Positions 44,967-57,530 of a DNA stretch of 64,000 nt are shown here, piece after piece. Origin of the DNA: Amaurobius ferox (taxonomy: Eukaryota; Arthropoda; Arachnida; Araneae; Amaurobiidae); the NCBI GenBank assembly GCA_951213105.1, contig OX578138.1:66116037-66180036 (forward strand), read 5' to 3'. Made by a program: the position numbers and the translations under genes. The notes below the pieces were generated by a model. It was not told the DNA's origin. It made no database searches and saw only the letters and a program-made list of their open reading frames with translations. Numbering within the stretch: the first letter of the stretch is position 1; the number at the start of each line of letters is the position of its first letter.

Positions 44967-47059
44967 CAAGAAAGAACAATCACGCATAAGGCATTAATTA
45001 TGAAACACTTTCCAACTTAAATGCAATCCGCTGAATATATCGCATCTCTAAAATGCGATGCATTCAGCAGAAATACTTTTTTAATTATCACAGAACTACA
45101 ATAGTTTATTTTACTTGAAAGCTCAAAACTTCATCGAAAAAAATCTGATGTGGGCAGCACATGACTTTCCCTGCAGACTTAAATTCACGTTCCCTTTATT
45201 TTTATTACATTTAATTCACTTTAATTCAATATTCGTTCTCATTTGATAACTGGACTTCTTTTCAAAGGTGGCGTAGAGAAAATACGAAAAAACTAAAATA
45301 TCTTGAGAACGGCTAGTCCTAGTAATGGAGTTGGTCTTATTCTTCGTTAAAAATTACGTATTAAACAAGCATTTTATGGATATATTTGAGCATACGTAGC
45401 TTTTTATTTTAGATTTTTGCGGGCCATTTTGCAAAAAAAGGCAGGTTATTTTTTCCAAATCATACCAAACTCTAATCAGCACCAGAGTGTCCCACAAGTG
45501 ACTTACCTACCGGATTTTGTGGAATTCGGTCCATTAGTTTTTCAGCTAGAGTGGATACAAGCTTTTGCAGGCCATTTCGCAAGAAAAAGGCGGGTTCTTT
45601 TATCTCGAATCGTACCCAAAACGAATCAGCACCAGATTCGCCCACAAGTGACTTACCTACCAAATTTTATGAAATTCGGTCAATTACTTTTTTAGTTAGT
45701 GTGGATACAAAATCTGCACAGACAGACAGACAGACACACAGACAGACAGACACACAGACACACAGACAGACAGACACACAAACAGACACACACACAGACA
45801 CACACACACAGACGTCACGCTAAAAATAGTTTTTTCGTATTCTAGATGTCTCGAAACGTGTAGATCGAAAACTCGAGTTGCGATTTTCGACATGATTCCA
45901 ATACTTTCCCTATACATTACCATGTATTGGAGGGAAAGTAAAAATGAACTTTATTCAAATGACGTCTTCGAAATATAAATCGTCTGGTTCTCTCTGTAAA
46001 AGCAGTAAATATTTCATTCATACACTTTTATTCTAGACTTCAGATTTAAATAATTTTGCATGAAACAAAATCAGCCATTCTTATACAACTCATCTTACAA
46101 TCATTTGATTACATTCTGCATTCATTAAAATTAGGCTTCGCTGTTTTTTAATTATCACTGTACTACAATAATTTATTTTACTTGGAAACTTAAGACCATG
46201 GAGGTAAAAGTACTTTCTAACTCCATGCTTAAAACTTTGTCGAAAACGCCAATGCTATAAAATAGCCTGCTTCTCTATGTGAAATCAATGAATAGTTCAT
46301 TCATATCATCTATATTCCAGACTCCAGAGTTAAATAATTTTGCGTTTAAAAAATTTAGCAATTCTTATATAACTAATCTTACAGTTTGATTTGTTTACAT
46401 TCTGCATACGTTAAAATTGGGTTTCGTTGTAGAAATAAAGTTTGATGATCATTTAAATTAAAAAATATTGTAATTGTGTTGGCGTAGAATACGGGTGCAC
46501 AGAAAATACGCAAAAATAAAGTAGTTTTAGGTCGGATGCACTACTAAATATAAATTTAAAAGAACTTTGAAAATCTCGATTTTTACTCTAGGAAATAAAG
46601 ATGGATGCCACATTTTATTTTGTGTTGAGTCACGTGATCTCTTCATATTATATGGGTGTATTTATTATTTTAATTTTTATTCAAAAAACTACCAAACATA
46701 TTTTGCTGAATTTTTTTTTTTTTTATATTTTAAGGGATAATTTGAATATTTCCTTAAATTTTGAAAGTAATTCGTGAATTTTAACTTTGTTTAAAAAATG
46801 TTTGAAAAATTAGGTCCATAGGGTTCAATGTCTTTCATTTTTTTCAACCCGGGTTCAATCCAAAACTAATTGGGTGATATTGTTCATTTATATTCCCATA
46901 GGTTCTACAGACCGTCTGAACAACATGCTAAAATTTCATTTTGATAAAGTCATTTTTATGGCCCTTATCGTGCGAATGGACAGACAGACAGACAGACGGA
47001 ATGAATGAACAAAGCCATAAACATTTTCCAACTATGTTGTAAAATGTTAAAAACGGTTT
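44967..47059 (-). mobile_element. Family A element (A6 duplicate), split by nested B
   Basis: Duplicate of A6 at 37680-39771, including the nested B insertion at 45142-45943. It carries one substitution near 46693 (ACCAAACAT against ACCGAACAT) and one extra T near 46720. Confidence 0.8.
45142..45943 (-). mobile_element. Family B element (B5 duplicate), nested
   Basis: Duplicate of B5 at 37855-38656 with no difference that I can see. The nested arrangement therefore predates the segmental duplication. Confidence 0.85.
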
Positions 47060-47206
47060 ATGTCAGTGGGCTTCCTGATGATTCTCAACAAATGTACCAG
47101 ATTTCATATTTTTGTATACTATTGATTTTGTAGTACGTGACAGAGAATCTTGAGGAATGTAAAATTAGTGAAACAGCGAAAGTTGCGGAGGCATTTAGCT
47201 ACTCTT

Positions 47207-48268
47207 TTAATACTTTCCAACATAGTTGTAAAGTGTTTATGACTTTGTTCATTCTGTATGACTGTCTATCTGTCCGTTCGCACGATAACTGTCGTAAAAG
47301 TGACTTTATCGAAATGAAATTTTAGTATGTTGTTCAGACAGTCTGGGGGACCTATGGGAATATAAATGAATAATATCACCCAATTAGTTTTGGATTGAAC
47401 CCGGGTTGAAAAAAAAATGAAATAAATTGGACGCTATGGGACCTAATTTTTCAAACGTTTTTTAAGCAAATTTAAAACTCACAAATTGCTACGAACATTT
47501 TAGGAAATATTCAAATTATTCCATAAAATATATAAAAAAAATTTCAAGAATATATGTTCAGTAATTTTTTAAATAAAAATTAAATTAATAATTACACTCA
47601 TATAATATGAAGAGATCACGTGACCCACTTTAAAATAAAATATGGCAACCTTCTTTTTTTCCCAGTGTAGAAATCGTGATTTTAAAGTTCTTTTAAATTT
47701 ATATTTAGTGTTGCATCCGTTTTAAAACCGCTTTATTTTTGCGTATTTTCTGTGCATCTATATTGTGTGCCAACGCAATTACAATATTTTTGAGTTTAAA
47801 TGATCATCAAACTTTGATTATTTCTGCAACGAAGCCGAATTTTAATGGATGCAGAATGTTTAATGGAGGAGTGATTGTAAGATGAGTTGTATAAGAATTG
47901 CTGAATTTTTTTCACGTAAAATTATTTAGCTCTGGAGTCTGGAATGAAAGTGATATGGATGAAATATTCATTGCGTTTACATAGAGAGCCAGACGATTTA
48001 TATTTCGATGATGTCATTTGAATAAAGTTCATTTTTTCTCTTGAAGTTTTAAGTTTTCAAATATAATATATTACTGTAGTTCAAATATATTAAATTACTG
48101 TAGTTCAAATACAATAAATTACTGTAGTACTGTAGAACTGCACCGCTGATATATTTAAAATATATCGGCGCTGAATGTGTCGCATATTAAAGATGTTTAA
48201 ATAAAATTGCATTTCAGTTGGAAAGTGTTTCATAATCAATGCTTTATGCTTGATTAATCTTTCTTGTT
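47207..48268 (+). mobile_element. Family A element (A7 duplicate)
   Basis: Duplicate of A7. Substitutions near 47349 (GGGGGACC against GGGGAACC) and 47496 (ACGAACATT against ACGAAAATT). Confidence 0.8.
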
Positions 48269-48645
48269 TTTGTAATGTTAGTATGTATCGGTAATATTTT
48301 TAAGGTACATTTTATATAATAATTGATTTCGGTCAACTCATGAGTATAGGCCATTTTATTCAAAATTAATATCTAGAAAGCTGCAGAAAACAAAAGCGGA
48401 GCATAAAAATAATGAGTGGAATCAGAGATTGAGAGAACGCCTCTATAAGTCTATTTCACGTTATAAAATAAGCAAGTCCGCTTTATAAATTAAGTAATGC
48501 GTATTTTTACGCACCGATTTTGTGAACAAAAGAGAAAAAAAAAATTTAGAATAGCAAATTAAACATTTCAAAACTCATTTCATAATGTTTATAAGGTATA
48601 TTAATTGTTCTATCAGATATACAATGTATTTTGTTTATTAAAACA

Positions 48646-49576
48646 AAAAATCTGATGTGGGCAGCACATGACTTTCCTTATATAATGCAATGGATTTACT
48701 ACTTTTACAGTAAAAAAAAATAAATTATTTTTATAGTGGTTATTTATATCCTATATATATATGTGTGTGTGTGTGTGTGAAAGTATGTGTGTGTGTGTGT
48801 GTCAGTGAGTCTGTGGAGACGATAATGACGAACGAATGGACCGATTCGAAAAAAATTTGGAATAAAAATCACAATCCGTAAACACTGGAAGCCTATTGTT
48901 TTTATACGCAATCGAATGTTCAGAACCACCCTAAATTTTCGAATGACATTTTGAAAAAATCTTCAAAAAATCAAACCCGCTAATAAAGTTACGCAAATAG
49001 ACATTTCTTATGTAATTTTTCATTAGAAAACGATTGACATAAATTTTAGAAAGCTAACATGAGCCGTTCTCGAGATATTGCACATTTTTCAAAAAAATTA
49101 TCAAAAAGTCATATAAAATAAAAAAGAAATATTTCCTGTTGAGAAACATGTTCACTTTTCATATATAATACCATGTGATAAATTGGGTGACATCATTCTC
49201 GTGGATCTAGCTCGTTCCATTCATGAAAAAAGATACTTTGAGTAATACTTTTCTATTTGGACGCCAATAGTCATTTATCTGCTGTAAGAATAACTTATTT
49301 CTCCGTCCATAACGCTTGGCGAGATTTTGGCGACGAATTTGGCGGAATGTCGCCAACATGGCGACATTTAAAATTGTTGCCAAATTAACAAAAATCTCGC
49401 CAAATGGATAAAAATGACGCTAAATCAATGAAATTGACGACTAATTGAAGAAAATTCAATATTTTGGAACGAATACAAGTATCTACTATAAGAATAACAT
49501 TTTTTTTAACTGTAAAAGTAGTAAATTCATTGCATTATATAAGGAAAGTCATATGCTGCCCACATCAGATTTTTTT
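48646..49576 (+). mobile_element. Family C variant (C3 duplicate) with long inverted termini
   Basis: Duplicate of C3. The second TG run is 8 bp shorter, which is the largest single difference between the two 7.28-kb copies. Confidence 0.8.
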
Positions 49577-49996
49577 ACAAAATACATAAAATTTAATACA
49601 AATACCAGGAAATTTGAGGGTAATTAATTGTACATTTGTTAAAAATTACTCCTTTAAATCGAGTCAGGGAGTAATTTTACTCTTCTGGAAAAATTCTAGC
49701 TGGATCTCTGAGTGGAATAAACTTCTTCGGATCACTCCAGACAACCATGACTGGCAATGGGGCGACACGTTGCGATCCTTTGCATGAAAATCTATTCTAT
49801 TTGGCTTGCATTAAATTTTGCCTATGTCAATATGGCGTAATTGAGCGCTATTTTGCAAAGACCCTTAAATAGTATGTATAATTAGATCAAAAAATCTTTG
49901 CAATTGGCAGGAGGGAGATAGTTTGATTTTCTGGTTTAAACCTTTTCATGTTTAGACATTTTCATGCTACGTACTACAGCATTACTCTTCCAATAT

Positions 49997-50495
49997 TGTT
50001 ACGACGTATCCTCTGAAATCGTGGGTGTGTGCACAGGATACAAGAATGGGTCCATATTTCTGGATAACTAACACGTTTATTCACAAGCACAAAGTAAACA
50101 GGAACAATACACAATCAAACAGCACTTATATTCTCCACTAATTTCACATAATAACTGATATTATTCTCGAAACATTGACGAAAGTAATTTCATAAAACAG
50201 CAGCTACTATTATCAAAACATTAACGAAAATCACAGTTGAATGCAGCTCGTATCACGTCAACAACTCTCCAATGGAGTGGTGACTCCTTTTATAGTCATT
50301 CTATGGAAACTTCTGGAATTATCCATAAAATATTGGTTATTTCGCAGTCTTTCTCGAATATTCGAAATGTCAGTAAATGTCGCCAGTGTGGCGATAAGTC
50401 GCCAAATCTGGAAATAGTTTTTCGGAATTATGGCAACCCTATGTTCACCTCATGGGAAATCCTTTTGCTTGGAAGGCTATACACTCTAGTATAAT
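49997..50495 (-). mobile_element. Probable solo LTR (duplicate)
   Basis: Duplicate of the LTR-like element at 42717-43215. One substitution near 50370 (AATGTCAGT against AATGTTAGT). Confidence 0.55.
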
Positions 50496-50665
50496 CTGGC
50501 AGGTGTAGGAAGAAGAAACTTATTAAAACATTCCTTAGAATCAGTCTCATAGCTTGAAGAATTTTTCTTTTTTTCGGAGATAGTTAGTTTACAAACGTAT
50601 GTTGGAAATTTCCTTTCATATAATAGGGTTCCGATATAAATTCCTTAAGCACACCAATAACTTTG

Positions 50666-50949
50666 GGGCGCGGTAGCCCATTGGTTAGCGCGCTGGAGTT
50701 GCACTCGGTAGGCCCGGGTTCGATTCCAGCCACTGCCAAAACTGCCGCCGTGTTCATGCGGAGTACGATCACGTTAAACATGTGGGTCCGAAAGTCCTTC
50801 CGAGAGGTTGGTGGTAGGGGAAGGAGGGTACGGTCCCTGTGAATGCCTCCCCCACTGGGTTCCGGTCTAAATTGGGTGGAACTTCCCGACCGTCCAAACT
50901 GTTACCTTACACCTTTCTGGTAGGTCGGACGGTCTGGGTTTCAACAACA
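50666..50949 (+). mobile_element. tRNA-derived SINE with 15-bp target-site duplication (distal parent)
   Basis: Complete SINE flanked by perfect 15-bp repeats ACACCAATAACTTTG at 50651-50665 and 50950-50964. B box GGTTCGATTCC at 50717-50727. Diagnostic bases TCCCTGTGAATG, GGTGGAACTT and AAACTGTTACC separate it from array unit 3 and the middle SINE. It is the intact original insertion at this site and the distal partner in the unequal exchange. Confidence 0.92.
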
Positions 50950-50964
50950 ACACCAATAACTTTG

Positions 50965-51650
50965 TAAGGAAAGGTTAAAGAGTGTACACGTGAGGTCTAT
51001 CTATAGTAAAAATATTTGCGAAACAGATGACTGATAAAATAGATGACTTTAGAAATTGAAAATATCAATAATCCCCAGAACCTTTCAACCAGAAGGTCAC
51101 AATTGATATAATGGCAAATATTTTTCAAACTCAAATATCAAGTTTAGCCAATCGTTGAAATAGAATAAAAATGCTACGGGTATATCTTCTAATACTATTT
51201 TAGTGCTTTCATTTTGAAATATGTTGATTCAACTTCATAGCGATTTCGTTTTGGCATATATATTGATCAAATTTCATATTATTTGTAAATTTGTTTACAA
51301 ACGGGACTAGGATGTTTTATTCTTTAGATCCGTCTGTGAAGATAATTTTGTATAGCGAGAGCAGAGTTTCTTATACTTCTATGTAGGAGATTTAAATTAA
51401 ATATTTTAATAGAATGTATAACAATTGTATTTTAATTTTGTGAATGTATGTTAATAGAATGTAGTAAAGTTTTAAATAACAATGTCATTTAGAATACTAT
51501 AGGGATTTGCATATAATTGTAAATTTTAAGTTTTTTTATATATTCATTCCGAAGAACGGGCATACTGTTAGTAAATAATAAAATTTATAATAATGTAGGG
51601 CAATTAAATTTGAATATTAAATAGAAGGAGCACACAAATTTGATTATTAA
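50965..51650. other. Unassigned AT-rich sequence
   Basis: No gene, RNA or family A-F repeat recognised. Confidence 0.4.
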
Positions 51651-52944
51651 AAAAGAAAAATCAATCATGCATAAAGCATTGATTATGAAACACTTTCCAA
51701 CTTCAATGCAATTTTATTTAAATATTTCTAAAATGCGATACATTCCTCGGTAATATTTTTTAAATTATCACAATACATTAATGTACTATATTTGAAAACT
51801 TAAAACTTCACCAAAAAAAAAATGAACTTCATTCAACTAACGGCATTGAAATATAAATTGCCTGGTTTAAACATCTCTAAAATGCGATACCTTCCTCCGT
51901 AATATTTTTAAAATTATCACAATACTACAATAATTTATTATATTTGAAAACTTCATCGAAAACAAATGAACTTTTTCAAAGGAAGTCATCGCATTATAAA
52001 GCTTCTGGCTCTTTAAATAAAAGCAGCATTTCATTCATAAACATTTTTCCATTCATTTCATTCATTACAATACTATAATAATTAATTTTATTTAAAACTT
52101 AAAACCATGGAGATACAAGTAATTTAACTCTGTGCTCAAAACTTCATCAAAAAATCGTTTGCCTCTCTGTAAAATCAATGATTGTTACATTCATATCAGC
52201 TATATTGCAGACTCCATGGGCTAAATAATTTTGCGTTAAAGAAATGCAGGAATTCTTATACAACTCATTCCACGTATTTTGGTGTTTACCTTTTCCATAA
52301 GTGAAAAGTGGGCTTCGTTGTAGAAATAATCAAAGTTGGATGATCATTTAAACTCAAATATATTGTAATTGCTTTGTTTCACAACATTGATGCACAGAAT
52401 TTAAACAGAAATAAAGCGGTTTTAGGACGGATACAACACTAAATATGAATTAAAAAGAACTTTAAAAATCACGATTTTGATACAAGATGGATGCTATATT
52501 TTATTTTGAAGTGGGTCACGTGATATCTTCATATAATGGTCAAGTGATCTCTCCATATAAAGGGTGTAAATATTTTAATTTTTATTTAAAAAACTACTGA
52601 ATATATTTTGCTGAAATTTTTTTTATATATTTTATGGGATAATTTGAATATTTCATAAAACTTTTGAAGGAATTTGTGAATTTTAAATCCGCTTAAAAAA
52701 TGCTTGAAAAATTAGGTCCCATAGGGTTCAATGTATTTCATTTTTTCAACCCGGGTTCAATCCAAAACTAATTGGGTGAAATTATTCATTTATATTCCCA
52801 TAGGTCCCACAGACTGTCTGAACAACATACTAAAATTTCATTTTGATGAAGTAATTTTTACGGTAGTTATCGTGCTAACGGACAGACAGACAGGCAGAAC
52901 GATCAAAGTCATAAACACTTTTCAATTATATTTTAAAGTGTTAA
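51651..52944 (-). mobile_element. Family A element (A8), complete, inverted
   Basis: About 1,294 bp, like A2. The 3' terminal hairpin (ATCAATCATGCATAAAGCATTGAT) occupies about 51660-51683, followed by GAAACACTTTCCAACTTC and three 150-bp-type modules. GGGTCACGTGATATC lies at about 52513, AACCCGGGTT at about 52748, then CATACTAAAATTTCATTTTG, GACAGACAGACAGG and a worn 5' hairpin ending TTAAAGTGTTAAT. Confidence 0.8.
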
Positions 52945-53784
52945 TAAAAAGAGCACACATGTACATCAAATATAATTTGATTAAAGGCTAGAAAACATTA
53001 GAAGTAAAGTTTATGTTTTCCTTCAGCTGTAGGTGAAATCTTGCATGCATTATGGCCAGTAAGGAATGTTCAATATATAAAATTTTAAAATATAATATAT
53101 TTAATTTTTAATGGCATATAATAATAGTTTAAATGCGTAACCTTGTTAACTTGAGAGTGCTTTTCTACCATATTTTGAATCCCCATAATTCTAAAACCAT
53201 ACTGAACCACAAACTGAAATTCATACCACTTATAGGATATTAATAGAGTAATTAACACAAGCAATTTCAAATTTTTATCAGGTCCTCCTTTTAAAATACT
53301 TGATCTTGAAGTCTGCAATTTTTGAATTTTTGGAAAAATTGGTGTTAAGAAAAGTAGAAAGAGATTTTAAAAATATATTTTTACTTGATGAGCTAAAAGC
53401 TGGCGTCTTTTAGTTTATGATGAAAAAGTATTAGTTCTTGGTTTTTAGGCTTTCTGGAGTTATAGGTGCCTGAAAATGGCGATTTTGCTATTTATATTTG
53501 CTGAATTTAAGTTCGTTTTAATCTTGTCAAAATAAAAACTAAATGCAACTTAAATACCTATTCTGAAAGCTCAAGATGGTTACTTTTAGGGACAAAAAAG
53601 GTTGTTTAGTTATTTCTGATAGTTATAGAGTTATAGTTATTTCCGCGAACTCCAGAAAACCCGAATTTTTGCCCGCCCCGGGAGGAAAAATAGACCCATA
53701 TCAAAAATGGTGGTAAATTAAAAAACCAAAAACTAAAAATTGTTTTGGTGTACACATAAAAGATACTAACTATGGTAAGAATAT
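52945..53784. other. Unassigned sequence, possible old repeat
   Basis: No recurrence within the window. A GCCCGCCCCGGGAGG patch lies at about 53671-53685. Open frames at 53085-53318 and 53606-53800 are AT-driven and carry no domain. Confidence 0.35.
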
Positions 53785-55092
53785 TAACAAGAAAGATCAA
53801 TCATGCTTAAAGCATTGATTATGATACACTTTCCAACTTCAATGCAATTTTATTTAAACATGTCTAAAATGCAATACATTCCTCGGTAATATTTTAAAAC
53901 CTTTCACGATACTACATTGATTTATTATATTTGAAAACTTAAACATTCATCGAAAAAAATGAACTTTATTAAAATGACGGCATTGAAATATAAATGCCTG
54001 GTTTAAACATCTCTAAAATGTGATATATTACTCGGTAACAATTTTAGAATTATCATAATACCACGATAATTTATTATATTTAAAAACTTCATCGAAAACA
54101 ACTGAAATTCATTCAAATGACGTCATAGAAAAAATAACACGCCTGGCTCTCTCTAAAAAAGCAGCATTTCATTCATAAATAATTTCCCATTCATGTCATT
54201 CATCACAATACTATAATAATTTATTTTATTAAAAAATTAAGACCATGGAGCTATAAGTAATTTAACTCTGTGCTTAAAACTTCATCGCAAAAAATCGTCC
54301 TTCTCTCGGTAAAGTCAATGAATATTTCTTTCATATCAGCTATGCAGACTCCATGAGCTAAATTCTTTTGCATTAAAAAAATACAGCAATTCCTATACAA
54401 CTCCTCCTACATATTTTGCTGTTTACATTTCACATAAGTGAAAAATAGGCTTCGTTAGAGAAATAATCAAAGTTGGATGCGCATTTAAACTCAAATATAT
54501 TGTCATTGCGTTGTTTCAGTCTGTAGATGCACAGAATTTAAGTGAAAATAAAGAGGTTTTACGACGAATACAACACTCAATATGAATTAAAAAGAACTTT
54601 AAAAATGACGATTTTGAGACAAGATGGATGCCGTATTATATTTTGAAGTTGGTCACGTGATCGTTTCTTATCATGGTCACGTGATCGCTTCATATAAGAG
54701 GTGTAATTATTATTTTAATTTTTATTTAAAAAACCACTGAATATATTTTGCTGAATTTTTTTTAATATATTTTATGGAATAATTTGAATATTACCTAAAA
54801 TTTTCGAAGCAATTTGTGAATTTTAAATCTGCTTAAAAAATGTTTGAAAAATTAGGTCCCATAGGGTTCAATGTATTTCATTTTTTCAACCCGGGTTCAA
54901 TCCAAAACTAATTGGGTGATATTATTTATTTATATTCCCATAGGTCCTACAGACCGTCTGAACAACATACTAAAATTTCATTTTGATTAAGTCATTTTTA
55001 CGGCAGTTATCGTGCTAACAGACAGACAGACAGACAGACAGACAGAATGAACAAAGTCATATACACTTTTCAACTTTGTTGTAAAGTGTTAA
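53785..55092 (-). mobile_element. Family A element (A9), complete, inverted
   Basis: About 1,308 bp. Starts AACAAGAAAGATCAATCATG and ends CAACTTTGTTGTAAAGTGTTAA. It has paired E-boxes GGTCACGTGATCG at about 54651 and 54685, and a GACAGACAGACAGACAGACA repeat at about 55020-55043. Well preserved and close to A4 and A10. Confidence 0.82.
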
Positions 55093-57311
55093 AAAGTAAT
55101 AAAATAGTCGAGCAACCCGCTGTGCCCATTTCAAGGGAAATGACCCATATGACATTTAATGAAAATTAAATATAATTTTTTACATTTATATTTTTTTGTT
55201 TTCCTAGGACAATTTGGGGGAGGAAAAGTGGTCTATAAAGTAATTTTTGGCAAAAATTTAGTTCGATGGCGCACAGAGATTGGACAGAACTGTAAAGGAA
55301 TACTTCAAAATATCGGTAAATGTAAAATATTTGAAAAATATAAATAATCTCTTTCATGCCTTGGAATCTTTTCTGTTGTTTGAAAGTCGATAACATAAAC
55401 CAGGTATCATCAGGTGAAACAAATAACGTTATGAAAGAGGAAAACAAATACCACAACTCCAAACACTCTAACACTCTCCCGTATAAGCAGAAACCCATTT
55501 TCGACGCATTAAAGAATTACTTGAATAGAGGACAGCCTTGCCTACGCGAAGTTTTCTTCGTAACCGAAACCGCTAATGCCGCATCCGACAACAACCAAAA
55601 ATATCACCCTTCAGAAAACACCCTTTGTAAAAATCACTAATTGAATTAAATTGATGGAAAAGAAATCACTTAAAAAATAGCTTTACAACCGCAAGTCGAA
55701 TTCACACATTTGTGCTATTCGTTCTCTACCCGGGTAATACGGGGTTAACCAAATTAAGCGGGCAGAGAAAAAACAGACGCGGCCCCTTCTCCCTTTCCCT
55801 GCACTTTTGCTTAAAAACGCCTTTGGGAGACTCCAGAAATTCTCCCTCTAAATCTCAAACCAGGCTCCCGGACTTAATCCATGCAGATTACATCGAGCGG
55901 CATGGATGCGTCAAATTTTCTGGGTTCGAGATTTTTAAAAAGCCCGCGAAAGAAGTGAAAATTAGAGAGATGGCGACGCAATATCGTTTTTTTTTCTTCT
56001 CCCGAAGCTTTCGAGGAGTAAAGGGGGTCGGGTTATTTTGAGGGGGTTGGGGTAAAAGATTGAGGATGGTAAATGTAGATGTTTGTTGGTATGAAACGAG
56101 GTAATTCAATATAGGAAATAAGATGGTCTAACTAATGACTTTCATACAAATGACGAAGTTTCTATTTTCTGGGAGAAAAACCAAAATAGGGGAGTTTTCT
56201 TATGATACGATCTCTCTGATAATCAACGGGCTTGTTGTTACTGATACAAATATCAGTTTTCTTGAAAATCGATTGATTCTTTCGAGAAATATAACTATTC
56301 CTATAGGGCAGATAGGACCTTTATTTCAGCAAAAATTCAGTAAAAATTATTTCAATATAAAATTTAAATGGCAACAATAACCAGTAAGGTCATAGCGTAT
56401 TTGGTAGAAATATAGCCAATCGGGGCGAAAATGGACAAGTAAAAGAAAACTTATAAAACTACATCATATGCAGTGGTTTATTACTAAAAAAATAGTACCG
56501 AAACGCTCATTGAACCATAAATAATTACCTACGATTTTTTCATTTGCAAAATAAGTCAAAGACTAGAATATTTCTTTAGTATCTTTTAATTATCACTTTT
56601 AAATAAAAATTTCAAAAGTAAAAGACAAAAAAAAATAAATTTAAAAATTCAGAAAAGTAAAATCTCCACCAAAATAATATAAAAAATACTGGTCAGAAGT
56701 ATCATAGAAATTTCCATATAGGGTAAATTTCGCATTCTTCTGAGACCGCCTTTTTAGTCTGTTGGCCCACAGCAAAATGATGAGATCGTAACCAAGTTCT
56801 AAAAAAAAAAATTTGGATTCTATAATTCTAATGGTGGATCGTGCAATTTAATAATTATTAAACTTATCCCATGTTCGATAAGAATACAGAGTCTTTTCCT
56901 AGTCTTTTCTATTATTTTGGAATAAGTTTTGAAATGTTCTAAAATGAGTGTATATGCTATACGACCACCATTAGCTAGAGAATTCCTGTAGTCATTCGAA
57001 TATTTTGTGAAAGCTAAACTAAAACAATTACAGATAGATTCTATTTTCATTTTTTCCAAATCAAACATTAATTTCAGGCGGCCATTCGCTTGTTTCAAGA
57101 ATTCGTAATTCTTTTATAACGTCTAAAGTTGAAATTCAGACCATAAGTAAGAAATTTATTTATTTTTCAGATGACTTTTAATTCACCCGTGTCCAAAAGT
57201 TAAACAACAAAAAAGCGTATAAAAATAAAAGTATTTATTTTTATCCGCCCATTGAAACTTTCACAGATCATGGGCATAACAAAAACACTAGCGTGGAGTA
57301 AATGTAAAGAA

Positions 57312-57410
57312 AATTAAATAATAGAGATAAATAAATAATTAAATAATAGAGATAAATAAATAATTAAATAATAGAGATAAATAAATAATCAAATAATAGG
57401 GATAAACAAA
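57312..57410. repeat. Short minisatellite, period about 26 bp, about 4 copies
   Basis: Units read TAATAGAGATAAATAAATAA with short spacers. The last unit differs (TAATAGGGATAAACAAA). Confidence 0.8.
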
Positions 57411-57485
57411 AACATAGGATTTTGGGCGGCAAAGACAGCTCATTGGCGGAGGTCTGTCAATACGGAATGTGTCTTATAGAAAGTC

Positions 57486-57530
57486 TTATATAAAAGCGGG
57501 GTACAGTACATCCAACTGATATCAAAATAG
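57486..57530 (+). promoter_or_regulatory. Candidate TATA-type core promoter (weak)
   Basis: A GC-flanked TATA box, CTTATATAAAAGCGGGG (TATA at about 57488), with an initiator-like pyrimidine-rich region near 57515-57525. It stands in low-copy sequence, but no open frame or splice donor downstream supports it. Confidence 0.2.

Larger units (their letters stand above)
43386..50665 (+). repeat. Tandem segmental duplication, copy 2 (7,280 bp)
   Basis: Second copy of 36100-43385, offset 7,286 at the start, 7,288 in the middle after two 1-bp T-run insertions, and 7,280 after an 8-bp loss in the TG microsatellite near 48800. About six substitutions in 7.28 kb, by eye under 0.1 percent. Either a very recent duplication or an assembly-level duplication of near-identical haplotypes. 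Confidence 0.95.

Noticed and set aside
52745..52775. B-box-like GGTTCAATCC in the reverse orientation of family A
   Set aside because: It is one base short of the standard B box, no A box lies at the right distance, and the surroundings do not fold as a tRNA.
51628..52959. Similar AGRAGCACACA words flanking A8, suggesting a target-site duplication
   Set aside because: The words are not adjacent to the element ends (about 10-20 bp away), and other A copies show no such duplication.
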